From positions 310,001-374,000 of the forward strand of contig KB906754.1 in assembly GCA_000381605.1 (NCBI GenBank): 64,000 nucleotides of DNA. The letters are read 5' to 3'. The notes beneath the pieces are model-generated. The model did not search any database. It was not told where the DNA came from and saw only the letters and a list, made by a program, of their open reading frames with translations. A program made the translations under genes and the position numbers. Positions 35,758 to 44,488 of this stretch are shown piece after piece. Each line of letters opens with the position of its first letter. Position 1 is the stretch's first letter. Origin of the DNA: Acidobacteriaceae bacterium KBS 89 (GTDB lineage: Bacteria > Acidobacteriota > Terriglobia > Terriglobales > Acidobacteriaceae).

Positions 35758-36309
35758 ATGCGCCCAGGATCTTTCACCGCTTCACCTCCTCCCACCCTCG
35801 CCTGCGCCCTCGTCAGCGTCATCATCTTGCTTCTCACCGGATGCGGCTACCATCAGGCCGGCTCTGCCACCCACCTTCCCGCCGATGTCCGCACCCTCGC
35901 CGTTCCCATCTTCGCCACCAACGCTCAGGCCTACCGCACCGAAATGGCCTTCACCCAGGCCACCATCCGCGAACTCAACCTCCGTACCAAATACCACATC
36001 CTCAACGCGGACAGTGACAGCGCTGACGCCACCCTCCACGGCACCATCCTCACCCAGACCGTCGCCCCTCTCACCTATGACGCCTCCACCGGTCAGACCT
36101 CCAGCTATCTCGTCTCCATCACCGCAAAAGTCATCCTCACCGCCCACGACGGCCACATCCTCTACCGCAACGACGGCATCCTCTTCCGCGAGCAGTACCA
36201 ATCCACCCAGGACCTCAGCGGCTTCATCCAGGAGGACGGCTACGCTGTCACCCGCGTCGCCCGCGAGTTCGCCCAGACCATCGTTAGCGATATGCTGGAG
36301 TCCTTCTGA
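35758..36309 (+). CDS. lptE: LPS-assembly lipoprotein LptE
   Basis: The 183-residue outer-membrane lipoprotein plugs LptD in lipopolysaccharide export. The signal peptide ends in the lipobox LLTGC (Cys near residue 25), then GYHQAGSATHLPADVRTLAVPIF. YRTEMAFTQATIREL and DATLHGTILTQTVAPL match the LptE/RlpB fold. The C-terminus VAREFAQTIVSDMLESF is typical. The gene's stop overlaps the holA start (TGATG). The lptE-holA pairing is a conserved arrangement. The ATG at 35758 is chosen because the earlier start at 35686 adds 24 polar residues before the signal. Confidence 0.9.
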   Translation: MRPGSFTASPPPTLACALVSVIILLLTGCGYHQAGSATHLPADVRTLAVPIFATNAQAYRTEMAFTQATIRELNLRTKYHILNADSDSADATLHGTILTQTVAPLTYDASTGQTSSYLVSITAKVILTAHDGHILYRNDGILFREQYQSTQDLSGFIQEDGYAVTRVAREFAQTIVSDMLESF

Positions 36310-37580
36310 TGCCGTCGCCCATTCAACTTCGCAGCTTCGCCTCCACTGACCGCTTCACAGCCGAAATCGCCACGCCATCCATCAAGCCCGGCTACGTCCT
36401 CATCGGCGACGAGGTCTTCCTCTACGACCGTTGCCGCAAAGCCGTCCTCGCCACCCTCACCCCCGAAGACGCCCGCGACTTCTCCCTCCACGACCTCGAC
36501 CTGGCCGAAACCAGCATCTTCGAAGTCCTCGACCGCGCCCAGACCCCCTCCCTCATGGCGCCCTTCCAGGTCCTCTTCGTCCGCAACCTGAAAACCCTCT
36601 ACGGCCGCGGCAGCAAGAAGGAAGAGTTCACGGCAATCGACGCCTACTTCCGCTCTCCCAACCCGCAAGCCCTCATCCTCTTCGTAGCCGACCATCTCCG
36701 CATCCCCACCGACCTCCGCAAGATGGACTACCAGGACAAAGAGCGCTTCGAGCGCATCCGCGAAAGCCTCGGAGACTGGTGCGGCTTCGTCGACCTGGCC
36801 CGCGTCGACGAGACCGACGCCATCAAGTGGGTCACCACCACCGCTGAATCCCGCAACGTCAAGTTCGACCCCGACGCCGCCCGCGAACTAGTCGACGCAC
36901 TCGGCGCCGACATGATGCTCGTCGCCAGCGAATTCGAAAAACTCCTCCTCTACGTCTCCGCCCCCTCGAACAAAGCCTCCCAAAACTCCGTCATCCTGAG
37001 CGATGGCGCTGCCGAGTCGAAGGACCCCGAAGGACTCAACTCCACCGCAACCGCTCAAGCCATTCCGCCAGCGACAGCCCTCGCCCGCAACCGAGTCACC
37101 CTCGGCGACGTAGAAACCATGGTCCTCGCCGCCAAGCAGCGCAGCCTCTACGAGCTTACCGACGCCATCAGCTCCAAGGACCGCCCCCGCGCCCTCCTCC
37201 TCCTCCACGGCCTCCTCAATGCCTCCGACGGTGGCGAAGACGCCGCCATCGGCCATCTTTACATGCTCGCCCGCACCTTCCGGCAGATGCTCATCATCTC
37301 CGAGAAGAACGTGCGCGACCCCCGAGCCATCTGGGCCGTCCTCTGGCAGGGCTTCCGCATGCCCCCTTTCGCCGCCGAAGACCTCATCAAACAAGCCCGC
37401 CGCTACAAATCCCGCCGCGAACTCACCCGCGCCATCCGCCTCGTAGCCCGCGCCGACCTCGAACTCCGCAGCTCCCCCGCCAACAAACTCCTCGTCCTCG
37501 AGCGCCTCATCCTAGACCTCTCCACCGAACCCAAACCCACCACCTACGACCCCTCCCACCAGTTCGCCATGGAGTTGTAG
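36309..37580 (+). CDS. holA: DNA polymerase III subunit delta
   Basis: The delta subunit opens the sliding clamp in the clamp-loader complex. The 423-residue protein begins with the N-terminal domain containing GYVLIGDEVFLYDRCRKAVL. The middle contains LEVLD-type pieces (FEVLDRAQTPSLMAPFQVLF) and the central ADMMLVASEFEKLLLYV helix. The C-terminal collar domain contains RALLLLHGLL and MLARTFRQMLII. About residues 218-258 form a low-complexity insert encoded by a repeat-like DNA segment, which makes the protein longer than the usual 340. It overlaps lptE by one base. Confidence 0.92.
   Translation: MPSPIQLRSFASTDRFTAEIATPSIKPGYVLIGDEVFLYDRCRKAVLATLTPEDARDFSLHDLDLAETSIFEVLDRAQTPSLMAPFQVLFVRNLKTLYGRGSKKEEFTAIDAYFRSPNPQALILFVADHLRIPTDLRKMDYQDKERFERIRESLGDWCGFVDLARVDETDAIKWVTTTAESRNVKFDPDAARELVDALGADMMLVASEFEKLLLYVSAPSNKASQNSVILSDGAAESKDPEGLNSTATAQAIPPATALARNRVTLGDVETMVLAAKQRSLYELTDAISSKDRPRALLLLHGLLNASDGGEDAAIGHLYMLARTFRQMLIISEKNVRDPRAIWAVLWQGFRMPPFAAEDLIKQARRYKSRRELTRAIRLVARADLELRSSPANKLLVLERLILDLSTEPKPTTYDPSHQFAMEL
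36989..37027. repeat. REP-like sequence embedded in the holA coding region
   Basis: CGTCATCCTGAGCGATGGCG then CTGCCGAGTCGAAGGACCC lies inside holA, in frame, and encodes VILSDGAAESKDP. The outer CATCCTGAGC...GAAGGACCC frame is typical of intergenic palindromes in this group. The host frame is not broken. Confidence 0.55.
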
Positions 37581-37672
37581 TTCCAAATCATCTCCGTTGT
37601 GTCGGGATTCTGTTGTGCAGAGAGCGCGCAAGAAGGTCTTACCATGAGGTATCCAAGCGATACACTCTTCTC

Positions 37673-38323
37673 GTGTCAGAACTCGATACCTCTCGCATAA
37701 CAGCCGCGTTGGCATTCTTGCAGGGTTTGCAACTGCGTGCCTTTGGAGCCGACGTTCACGGTTTTCGATTGAATCCCCCGCTGCCCGAAGCCGACGTTAT
37801 CGCGTTTGAGAATGTCCACAACGTCTCTCTTCCGCATGACTTTCGTCAGTTCCTGACTGACATTGGAGATGGTGGGGCGGGGCCGTTCTACGGTGTGTTT
37901 CCTCTCGGCAAGATCGACGAAAACTTCGGCCTTGGAACGTGGCAGGAAGATGATGGTTTCGTTGGAGTTCTTTCGGAGCCGTTCCCCCTCGGACAAGAAT
38001 GGAACGAGATCGCATCTCAACCTTCGGCGGAACTAACTGAGGGGGACGAGTCCGAGTACTGGAGGCAAATGGACAATTTCCAAAACACGTATTGGCGTAG
38101 CTCGTTAGTGAACGGCGCGATCCCAATCTGTCATGAAGGATGTGACCTGCGGATTTGGTTGGTGCTTACGGGAACCCAGGCAGGATACTTATGGGAAGAC
38201 AGGCGATCAGAATACGCAGGACTCAAGCCATTGCGATTGACCGATGGCTCTTCGGCTACATTCGCGAGATGGTACGAGGCGTGGCTAAATGATTGCTTGA
38301 ATTCCAAGAAGAACGATCAGTAG
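37673..38323 (+). CDS. SMI1/KNR4 (SUKH) family protein
   Basis: The 216-residue protein contains the SMI1/KNR4 core: LPEADVIAFENVHNVSLPHDFRQFLTDIGDGGAGPFYGVFPL. YWRSSLVNGAIPICHEGCDLRIWLVLTG with a following YLWEDRRSEYAGLKPL completes the fold. SUKH proteins commonly serve as immunity proteins for contact-dependent toxins. No toxin gene is adjacent, so this may be an orphan immunity gene. A TTG start at 37613 gives 20 more residues but neither start has a good ribosome-binding site. Confidence 0.85.
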   Translation: MSELDTSRITAALAFLQGLQLRAFGADVHGFRLNPPLPEADVIAFENVHNVSLPHDFRQFLTDIGDGGAGPFYGVFPLGKIDENFGLGTWQEDDGFVGVLSEPFPLGQEWNEIASQPSAELTEGDESEYWRQMDNFQNTYWRSSLVNGAIPICHEGCDLRIWLVLTGTQAGYLWEDRRSEYAGLKPLRLTDGSSATFARWYEAWLNDCLNSKKNDQ

Positions 38324-38706
38324 TCGAGATATTTCCTATCACGTCTCCACGCGCCAGGTAGCCCATATCTCGATTCTGAGATGTCGACATCGTCCAAGGA
38401 CGACCACTCCCCGATCGTCTACTCGCGCCCTCCTGTTAATAATTGCTTCATTGCCGCTTATGGGAGTATAAGTACCGAACCTTTGCACGCCGACGACCCG
38501 GGCCCTCTAAAAAACCATTTCGGAGGAAGTATGTCTTCAACGCTTCCAGTTTTGTTGAGCCTTAACAGGTGCAAGAAGCACTGTTCTAACCCACAGCGTG
38601 ATTACCCATAAAACATAGCACTCGCCAATCAACGGATGGCCGAGGCTCCCTCTGCATCCAACGTTTCCTGGCCTTACCAAACTTCTGTCGAGACACGAGG
38701 CAAAAA
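38324..38706. other. Gene-poor stretch before the large exported protein
   Basis: These 383 bases hold one palindromic repeat copy (38364-38402) but no credible gene. A short frame from 38381 begins inside the repeat and is not supported. The promoter of the following gene must lie here; GAGGC just before its ATG is the ribosome-binding site. Confidence 0.4.
38364..38402. repeat. Palindromic intergenic repeat, copy 1
   Basis: CATATCTCGATTCTGAGATG followed by TCGACATCGTCCAAGGACG. The core ATCTC-GATTCT-GAGAT is a hairpin. It matches copy 2 at 40690-40727 with a few differences that break the outer stem. Confidence 0.75.
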
Positions 38707-40650
38707 ATGATGAACTCCATGAAAACGGAACGAAGCAGACGCTTACTGGTCGCATCCGGCTGCTTCATAGTCTGTCTAGCTGCGACCTTAACCGCTCAAA
38801 CCCGCCAGATTTCTTCTAGCGGCACTGGGTCTTTCGCCGCCTCGGCCCTTGGTGTGAACAGCGGCAATGGACCGGAACTCGACCCTGCTCTTTCGACGAA
38901 CGTCGAGCACGATGGCGGCAACGATGCAACCGGAGCAGTCTCGATTAACCGCACCATTCACCGTGGTTCCAAGCACCCCGGCGCAACCATGTCGGGCAAG
39001 CACAAGACCAAGTCCAATCCGGTAATGAACCTCAGCTTCGACGGCTTGAACTTCTATCAGCAACGGTTCGCCAACGGTGGAAATCAGTTCTCAGTTGAGC
39101 CTCCCGATCAGGGTCTCTGCGCTGGAAACGGTTTTGTCCTCGAGTCGACCAACGACGTTCTCCGTGTCTTCAACTCTTCGGGAAACGCTGCCGTCGGTGT
39201 CGTCTCTCTGAACCAGTTCTACGGTTACCCCCCTGCTATCAACCGAACCACCGGAGCCTACGGTCCGGATATCACTGACCCAAGCTGCTACTTCGATCAG
39301 GACACGCAGCGTTGGTTCCACGTCGTTCTCACGCTCGACAGAGTAGGGACAACCTCGGCGCTCTCCGGCAAGAATCATCTGGACCTTGCAGTCAGCAAGA
39401 CCGCGGATCCTCTCGGCACGTGGACCATCTATCGTATTCCCGCTCAGGACGACGGAACCAACGGCACGCCCAATCATGATTGCCCCGGCGGCCCATGCCT
39501 CGGAGACTATCCACACATTGGCGCCGACAGTAATGGCATCTTTCTGACGACCAACGAATTCCCATTCTTCGAAAACGGATTTATCGGAGCGCAGATCTAC
39601 GCCATGTCCAAGCGGGCGCTCGCTTCCAGCTCCCCGAATATCAACCTCGTGCAATTCAACACTGGAGATGCGTCTACCAATACTGCGTCCGGCCTTCCCG
39701 GATTCACCGTATGGCCAGCCATCTCTGCAGGACCATCTCCCTCTGAGTTCGGAGGAACAGAATATTTCCTCAGCTCTCTCGCCGTCTTCCAGGATAGCGG
39801 CGCCGATAATCGCCTTCAGCTCTGGTCACTCACAAACACCGGTGCCCTTGATGCTGGCGGCGCGCCGACCCTTACCAGCTCCATCGTCAACACGGAGGGC
39901 TACGCCATCCCTGGATTTGCCCGTCAGCCGGGAGTAGGTACGAACGGCGTTGGCAAGGCTCCAGGCGGCGGAGACATCGACTTCCCCTTAGGACAATGCT
40001 TCAACTCACCGACCTGTGCGCCACTTCTGCTCGGTGGCCCCGATCCCTTTACAGAAGTGATTAGCCCCCTCGCAGCAAACGATTCGCGAATGGGACAGGT
40101 TTACTTCGCCAACGGAAAACTCTGGAGCGCCCTGGGAACAGGCATCACCTTCGACGGAGTCACCTACGGCAGTGCTGGCCTCGCCTACTTTGTCCTGCAT
40201 CCAAAAGCCCACGGTGGAACTCCGATTGCCACAGTTGACATCCAGGGTTACGTCGCCGATCCAAACCTCGACCTTACCTATGGCTCGGTTGCTGTAACTC
40301 AAAGCGGCAGAGGAGTCATCTCCTATACCGCAACTGGACCGCAAAACTATCCAAGCGTCGGGTTCTCCAGTCTCGATGCCAAAGTTGGCGCCGGCGATAT
40401 TCAAATTGCCGCTGCCGGAGTTGGCCCACAGGATGGCTTTACCGGTTACCAGGTCGAGGGCTTCGATCCCCGTTGGGGCGATTACGGAGCTGCGGCAGTA
40501 GACGGCAACTCTATCTGGTTCGCCCAGGAATACATCGGGCAGACCTGCACTCTCGCTCAATACAAGGCCTCCAGCCCCTTCGGAACCTGCAGCAATACCC
40601 GCGCATCTCTTGGAAACTGGGGAACACGCATCATTCAGGTCACCCCATAA
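38707..40650 (+). CDS. Large exported protein of unknown function
   Basis: The 647-residue protein has a Sec signal (RRLLVASGCFIVCLAATLTA). The mature part is rich in Gly, Asn, Ser and aromatic residues, with repeated DxxTQRW and FDGVTYGSAGLAY type strand-turn pieces suggesting a beta-propeller or other all-beta fold. Noticeable are FEVEPPDQGLCAGNGFVLES-type and ITDPSCYFDQDTQRWFHVVL stretches and paired cysteines (CPGGPC, CFNSPTC), consistent with disulfides in the periplasm or outside. No catalytic motif is recognised. It stands alone between two copies of a palindromic repeat. Confidence 0.85.
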   Translation: MMNSMKTERSRRLLVASGCFIVCLAATLTAQTRQISSSGTGSFAASALGVNSGNGPELDPALSTNVEHDGGNDATGAVSINRTIHRGSKHPGATMSGKHKTKSNPVMNLSFDGLNFYQQRFANGGNQFSVEPPDQGLCAGNGFVLESTNDVLRVFNSSGNAAVGVVSLNQFYGYPPAINRTTGAYGPDITDPSCYFDQDTQRWFHVVLTLDRVGTTSALSGKNHLDLAVSKTADPLGTWTIYRIPAQDDGTNGTPNHDCPGGPCLGDYPHIGADSNGIFLTTNEFPFFENGFIGAQIYAMSKRALASSSPNINLVQFNTGDASTNTASGLPGFTVWPAISAGPSPSEFGGTEYFLSSLAVFQDSGADNRLQLWSLTNTGALDAGGAPTLTSSIVNTEGYAIPGFARQPGVGTNGVGKAPGGGDIDFPLGQCFNSPTCAPLLLGGPDPFTEVISPLAANDSRMGQVYFANGKLWSALGTGITFDGVTYGSAGLAYFVLHPKAHGGTPIATVDIQGYVADPNLDLTYGSVAVTQSGRGVISYTATGPQNYPSVGFSSLDAKVGAGDIQIAAAGVGPQDGFTGYQVEGFDPRWGDYGAAAVDGNSIWFAQEYIGQTCTLAQYKASSPFGTCSNTRASLGNWGTRIIQVTP

Positions 40651-40686
40651 CATTCACGAACTTCACTAGAGCAATCCAACGGGGGT

Positions 40687-40727
40687 GCCCACATCTCGAT
40701 TCTGAGATGTGGGCATCGTCCAGGACG
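40687..40727. repeat. Palindromic intergenic repeat, copy 2
   Basis: GCCCACATCTC-GATTCT-GAGATGTGGGC forms a perfect 11-base stem (40687-40714), continued by ATCGTCCAGGACG. Same orientation as copy 1; it lies 37 bases after the preceding stop and may also act as a transcript end. Confidence 0.8.
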
Positions 40728-40794
40728 CCCTCAATCTTCAATTGCCACGCCCGGTAGCTTGTACGCGAGTCGAAGAATGACCTAACCCCTCGTA

Positions 40795-41940
40795 ATGAAC
40801 GATACTGGCAACCTAATGCAAACCAGTAAATGGCCTCTCCTCCCCGCGACACTCCTAAGCATCGCCCTCCTCGCCGCAGCCAAGCCCACCTCGTCCACCT
40901 GGCAGCTAGGCCCCTTCACCCGCCCCACCAACGCTCCCATCATCACCCCGAACAAGGCCTCCCTCTTCACCGACCCCATCGCCAAAACCCCCATCCACTG
41001 GGAGTCTCTCCACACCTTCAACCCCGCGGCCATCGTCCGCGACAACAAGATCTACGTCCTTTACCGCGCCGAAGATGACTCGGGCAAGATGCAGATCGGC
41101 GAACACACCTCCCGACTCGGCCTTGCCACCAGCACTGACGGCATCACCTTCACCCGCCTTCCCGAACCCGTCTTCTACCCCGCCCCCGACGCCCAGCAGT
41201 CCCGCGAGTGGCCAGGAGGCGTAGAAGATCCCCGCATCGTCGAAAGCGATTCCGAAGCAGGCAATCCCGGCCAGCGCTACGTCCTCACCTACACCCAATG
41301 GAACCGGATCACCTACTCCATCGGCATTGCCACCTCTCCCGACCTCCAGCACTGGACCAAACACGGCCCCGCCTTCCTCGGAGCCTCCAACGGCAAGTAC
41401 GACTCCCTCAAATACAAATCCGGCGGTATAGTCACCCAGCTCAAAAACAATCGCCTCATCGCGGCCCGCATCAACGGCAGATACTGGCTCTACTGGGGCG
41501 AAGGAGCCATTCACCTCGCCACCTCCACCGACCTCATCCACTGGACGCCCGTTGAAGGCGTCAAGGGCACACCGGCAGAAGTCCTCACCAAACGCCCCGG
41601 ACACTTCGACAGCGGCTTCCCCGAAGTAGGGCCGCCACCTATCCTCACCGAAGCCGGAATCGTAGTCCTTTACAACGGAAAGAACGACCCCGCTCACGGC
41701 GACCCCGCCCTCGGAGCCAACGCCTACGCCGCAGGCCAAGCCCTCTTCGACGCCCAAAACCCAGCCCATCTCATCGCCCGCAACGAAGCACCCTCCCTCA
41801 AGCCCGAACAGCCCTACGAAAAAACCGGCCAATACGTCGCCGGAACCACCTTCGCTGAAGGCCTCGTCCGCTTTCACAACAAGTGGTTCCTCTACTACGG
41901 CTGCGCGGATTCAGCAGTAGGCGTCGTCACCGCGCCGTGA
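40795..41940 (+). CDS. Exported GH130-like glycosidase
   Basis: The 381-residue protein has a signal (WPLLPATLLSIALLAAA). The five-bladed propeller signatures of GH130 are visible: FNPAAIVRDNKIYVLYRAED, GVEDPRIVE (DPR, general acid/base region), YTQWNRITYSIGIATS and PPPILTEAGIVVLYNG. GH130 contains mannoside phosphorylases and mannosidases; being exported, this one is more likely a hydrolase. An ATG at 40816 is an alternative start. A sialidase-fold gene follows almost at once, so both probably act on one extracellular glycan. Confidence 0.85.
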   Translation: MNDTGNLMQTSKWPLLPATLLSIALLAAAKPTSSTWQLGPFTRPTNAPIITPNKASLFTDPIAKTPIHWESLHTFNPAAIVRDNKIYVLYRAEDDSGKMQIGEHTSRLGLATSTDGITFTRLPEPVFYPAPDAQQSREWPGGVEDPRIVESDSEAGNPGQRYVLTYTQWNRITYSIGIATSPDLQHWTKHGPAFLGASNGKYDSLKYKSGGIVTQLKNNRLIAARINGRYWLYWGEGAIHLATSTDLIHWTPVEGVKGTPAEVLTKRPGHFDSGFPEVGPPPILTEAGIVVLYNGKNDPAHGDPALGANAYAAGQALFDAQNPAHLIARNEAPSLKPEQPYEKTGQYVAGTTFAEGLVRFHNKWFLYYGCADSAVGVVTAP

Positions 41941-41942
41941 TC

Positions 41943-43019
41943 ATGAACAAAACTATGCGACCAAACCTGATCCCATTCCTGGTTCTTACCATGTCGTCTC
42001 TTCTCTCCTTCGCCAACGCCGCCCCAGCCTCGCAGGAGTTCATCTTCACCACGGCCCCCTTCCCCTCCGCACACGCATCCACCATCGTCGAACTCCGCAA
42101 CGGCGATCTCCTCGCCGCATGGTTCGGAGGCACAGCCGAGGGCGCTCCCGACACCGCCATCTGGGCCTCCCGCCGCACCGCCGGCCAATGGTCGACCCCA
42201 AATCTCCTCGTTCGCGAACCCAACATCCCCTGCTGGAACCCGGTCCTCTTCCACTCCGCCGACGGCAAACTCTGGCTCTACTACAAATTCGGCCCCAGCG
42301 CCCGTACCTGGACCGGCGCCCGCCTCGTCAGCAACGACGAAGCCCACACATGGTCGCAGCCCGACCATCTCCCCGCCGGCCTTCTCGGCCCCATCAAAGA
42401 CAAGCCGCTCGTCCTCGACGACGGCGCTATCGTCAGCGGCACCTCCGTCGAAAGCTACTCCTCCTGGGCCGCATGGATCGATCGCAGCACCGACAACGGC
42501 AAGACATGGATGAAGATCGGCCCCATCACCGTCAAACCCAGGCCCGCACCACAATCACAACCCAATCAGACAGAAAACGTCTCCGGAATCATCCAGCCCG
42601 CAATCGTCCCTCTCGGCAAAAAACATCTCCGCCTCTACGCCCGCTCTACCTCCGATATCGGCCGCATCTGCATAGCGGACTCATACGACGACGGCCTCAC
42701 CTGGACGCAAGCCCGCCCAACCGATCTCCCCAACCCCAACTCCGGCATCGACGCCGTCGCTCTCCGAGACGGCCGCATCGTCCTCATCTACAACAACACC
42801 ACCACTGGCCGAACTCCGCTCAATCTCGCCGTCAGCGCCGACGGCGAACACTTCAAAGTCTTCGACACTCTGGAAGACCAACCCGGCGAGTACTCCTATC
42901 CCGCCATCATCCAGGGCAAAGCCGGCGAGCTCGACATCACCTACACCTGGAACCGCAAACGCATTCGCTTCGCCACCGTCCCCCTGGCAAGCGTACCCGG
43001 CACGCAACCAGGTCATTAG
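41943..43019 (+). CDS. Exported sialidase-superfamily (BNR) protein
   Basis: The 358-residue protein has a signal (LIPFLVLTMSSLLSFANA). Sialidase-fold Asp-box pieces are visible (DRSTDNGKTWMKIG, DSYDDGLTWTQA), as are HASTIVELRNGDLLAAWFGG and NPVLFHSADGKLWLYYKFG. The three-arginine site of true sialidases cannot be confirmed; many family members cleave other sugars. It begins two bases after the GH130 stop and is surely co-transcribed. A longer version from 41883 would overlap GH130 and lose the signal. Confidence 0.85.
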   Translation: MNKTMRPNLIPFLVLTMSSLLSFANAAPASQEFIFTTAPFPSAHASTIVELRNGDLLAAWFGGTAEGAPDTAIWASRRTAGQWSTPNLLVREPNIPCWNPVLFHSADGKLWLYYKFGPSARTWTGARLVSNDEAHTWSQPDHLPAGLLGPIKDKPLVLDDGAIVSGTSVESYSSWAAWIDRSTDNGKTWMKIGPITVKPRPAPQSQPNQTENVSGIIQPAIVPLGKKHLRLYARSTSDIGRICIADSYDDGLTWTQARPTDLPNPNSGIDAVALRDGRIVLIYNNTTTGRTPLNLAVSADGEHFKVFDTLEDQPGEYSYPAIIQGKAGELDITYTWNRKRIRFATVPLASVPGTQPGH

Positions 43020-43040
43020 CCGAACGCCCACCAAGGAAAT

Positions 43041-43322
43041 CTACACAGCTCCCGGAGCACTCCTCCCCTTAGCCCTGCGCAACAACGTCATCGAAACATA
43101 AGCCCCAATCCACGATCCCACAGCCGCGAAACAAACATAGACCCAGTTCTTCGTATAACTGATCACGGCGAACGCCGAAAGCAAATACCAGACACTGCTC
43201 CACGTTGCTGCCGACACGCGCCGTTGCGACGACACCGCCGCATTGAACATCACATACACCGCATCCGTGGCGGCGGTCGACACCATCACACCGCACGCCA
43301 GCCAACCATCAAGGTGCGCCAT
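43041..43322 (-). CDS. Small conserved membrane protein
   Basis: The 93-residue protein has three hydrophobic segments, with the recognisable layout TDAVYVMFNAAVSSQRRVSAATWSS, WYLLSAFAVISYTKNWVYVCFAAVGSWIGAY. I have seen this as a widespread unnamed small inner-membrane protein, related to the first part of DUF2179-type proteins. Function unknown. It is convergent with the sialidase-like gene. Confidence 0.8.
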   Translation of the reverse strand: MAHLDGWLACGVMVSTAATDAVYVMFNAAVSSQRRVSAATWSSVWYLLSAFAVISYTKNWVYVCFAAVGSWIGAYVSMTLLRRAKGRSAPGAV

Positions 43323-43467
43323 AGTCCCTGCCTTCTCACTAGCTTTTTAGGAATCAGTCCGTCTGCCCAACGTCCGTCAGAATACCTCCAAGCTATTCGA
43401 AGATGAGCGGCATCGTTCGAAGCGACGACCACATCCACACTCCTCGCACACGCAGTAATCTAATTCC

Positions 43468-44307
43468 ATGACTCCTCTCGTCTCCGCAGAATGGCTGGCC
43501 GCTCGCCTCCAGGATCCCGACACCATCATCCTCGACGCCACCCTCCCTCCCGTAGGCGTCACGCCCCCCATCAACACTTACAACCGCTACCTCGACGAGC
43601 ACATCCCCAACGCCATCTTCTTCGACATCGAAGAGCTCTCCGACCACTCCACCCCACTCCCACACATGCTGCCCACACCCGAGGCCTTCTCCCGCAGCAT
43701 GTCGGCCCTCGGAGTCGGCGACAACAGCACCATCGTCGTCTACGAACAAGAAGGCGTCTTCTCCGCCCCACGAGCCTGGTGGACACTCCGCACCTTCGGC
43801 GCCCAACACGTCTACATCCTCGACGGTGGTCTCAGCGCCTGGACCGAAACCGGCCTCCCCACCGAATCAGGCCCCGTCCACCCCACACCGGCAACCTTCA
43901 GCGCAACCCTCAACCACGAAGCCGTAAAAAATCTCTCCCAACTCAAAGACAAGATCAAAAACCACCAGCAGATCCTCGACGCCCGCTCCGCCGCCCGCTT
44001 CAACGGCACCGCACCCGAGCCCCGGCCCGGCCTATCCTCAGGCCATATGCCCGGAGCCACCAGCGTTCCCTTCACTGACCTCGTCGAAGACGGCCGCCTC
44101 AAACCCGCAGACAAACTCCGCGACCTCTTCCTCGCCAAACACGTCGACCTTGAGCAACCCATCACCACCACCTGCGGCTCCGGAGTCACCGCCGCCGTCA
44201 TCGCACTCGGCCTCGAAGTTGCCGGCGCACCAAACGTCAGCATCTACGACGGCTCCTGGGCCGAATACGCCCAACAGCCGGACTCAATCATCGAAAAAAG
44301 CAGTTAG
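43468..44307 (+). CDS. Sulfurtransferase (thiosulfate/3-mercaptopyruvate type)
   Basis: The 279-residue two-domain rhodanese has an N-terminal inactive domain (VSAEWLAARLQDPDTIILDA, DEHIPNAIFFDIEEL, VVYEQEGVFSAPRAWW) and a C-terminal catalytic domain (DARSAARFNG, GHMPGATSVPFTDLV). The active-site loop TCGSGVTA contains Cys236. CGSGVTA is the form usual for mercaptopyruvate sulfurtransferases. It should be cytoplasmic, since no signal is present. Confidence 0.94.
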   Translation: MTPLVSAEWLAARLQDPDTIILDATLPPVGVTPPINTYNRYLDEHIPNAIFFDIEELSDHSTPLPHMLPTPEAFSRSMSALGVGDNSTIVVYEQEGVFSAPRAWWTLRTFGAQHVYILDGGLSAWTETGLPTESGPVHPTPATFSATLNHEAVKNLSQLKDKIKNHQQILDARSAARFNGTAPEPRPGLSSGHMPGATSVPFTDLVEDGRLKPADKLRDLFLAKHVDLEQPITTTCGSGVTAAVIALGLEVAGAPNVSIYDGSWAEYAQQPDSIIEKSS

Positions 44308-44488
44308 TCCTCGACTCGCCGTCGTCCAAACCAGGGCCGGACCTCGCCGCCCACTCTTTACATCCTTTTTACAAACAATCGTGCCAACGATAGCGCCAAG
44401 GCAGCAAGCCGGGCGCTATACTCCACTCTCCATCGGGCCACGCACCTAAATAGCTGTACTGGCAATGTGCCAACTTAGGAGGCCGTCA

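Noticed and set aside
38381-38611. Plus-strand frame of 76 codons before the large exported gene.
   Set aside because: It starts inside a palindromic repeat and has no ribosome-binding site or recognisable motif.
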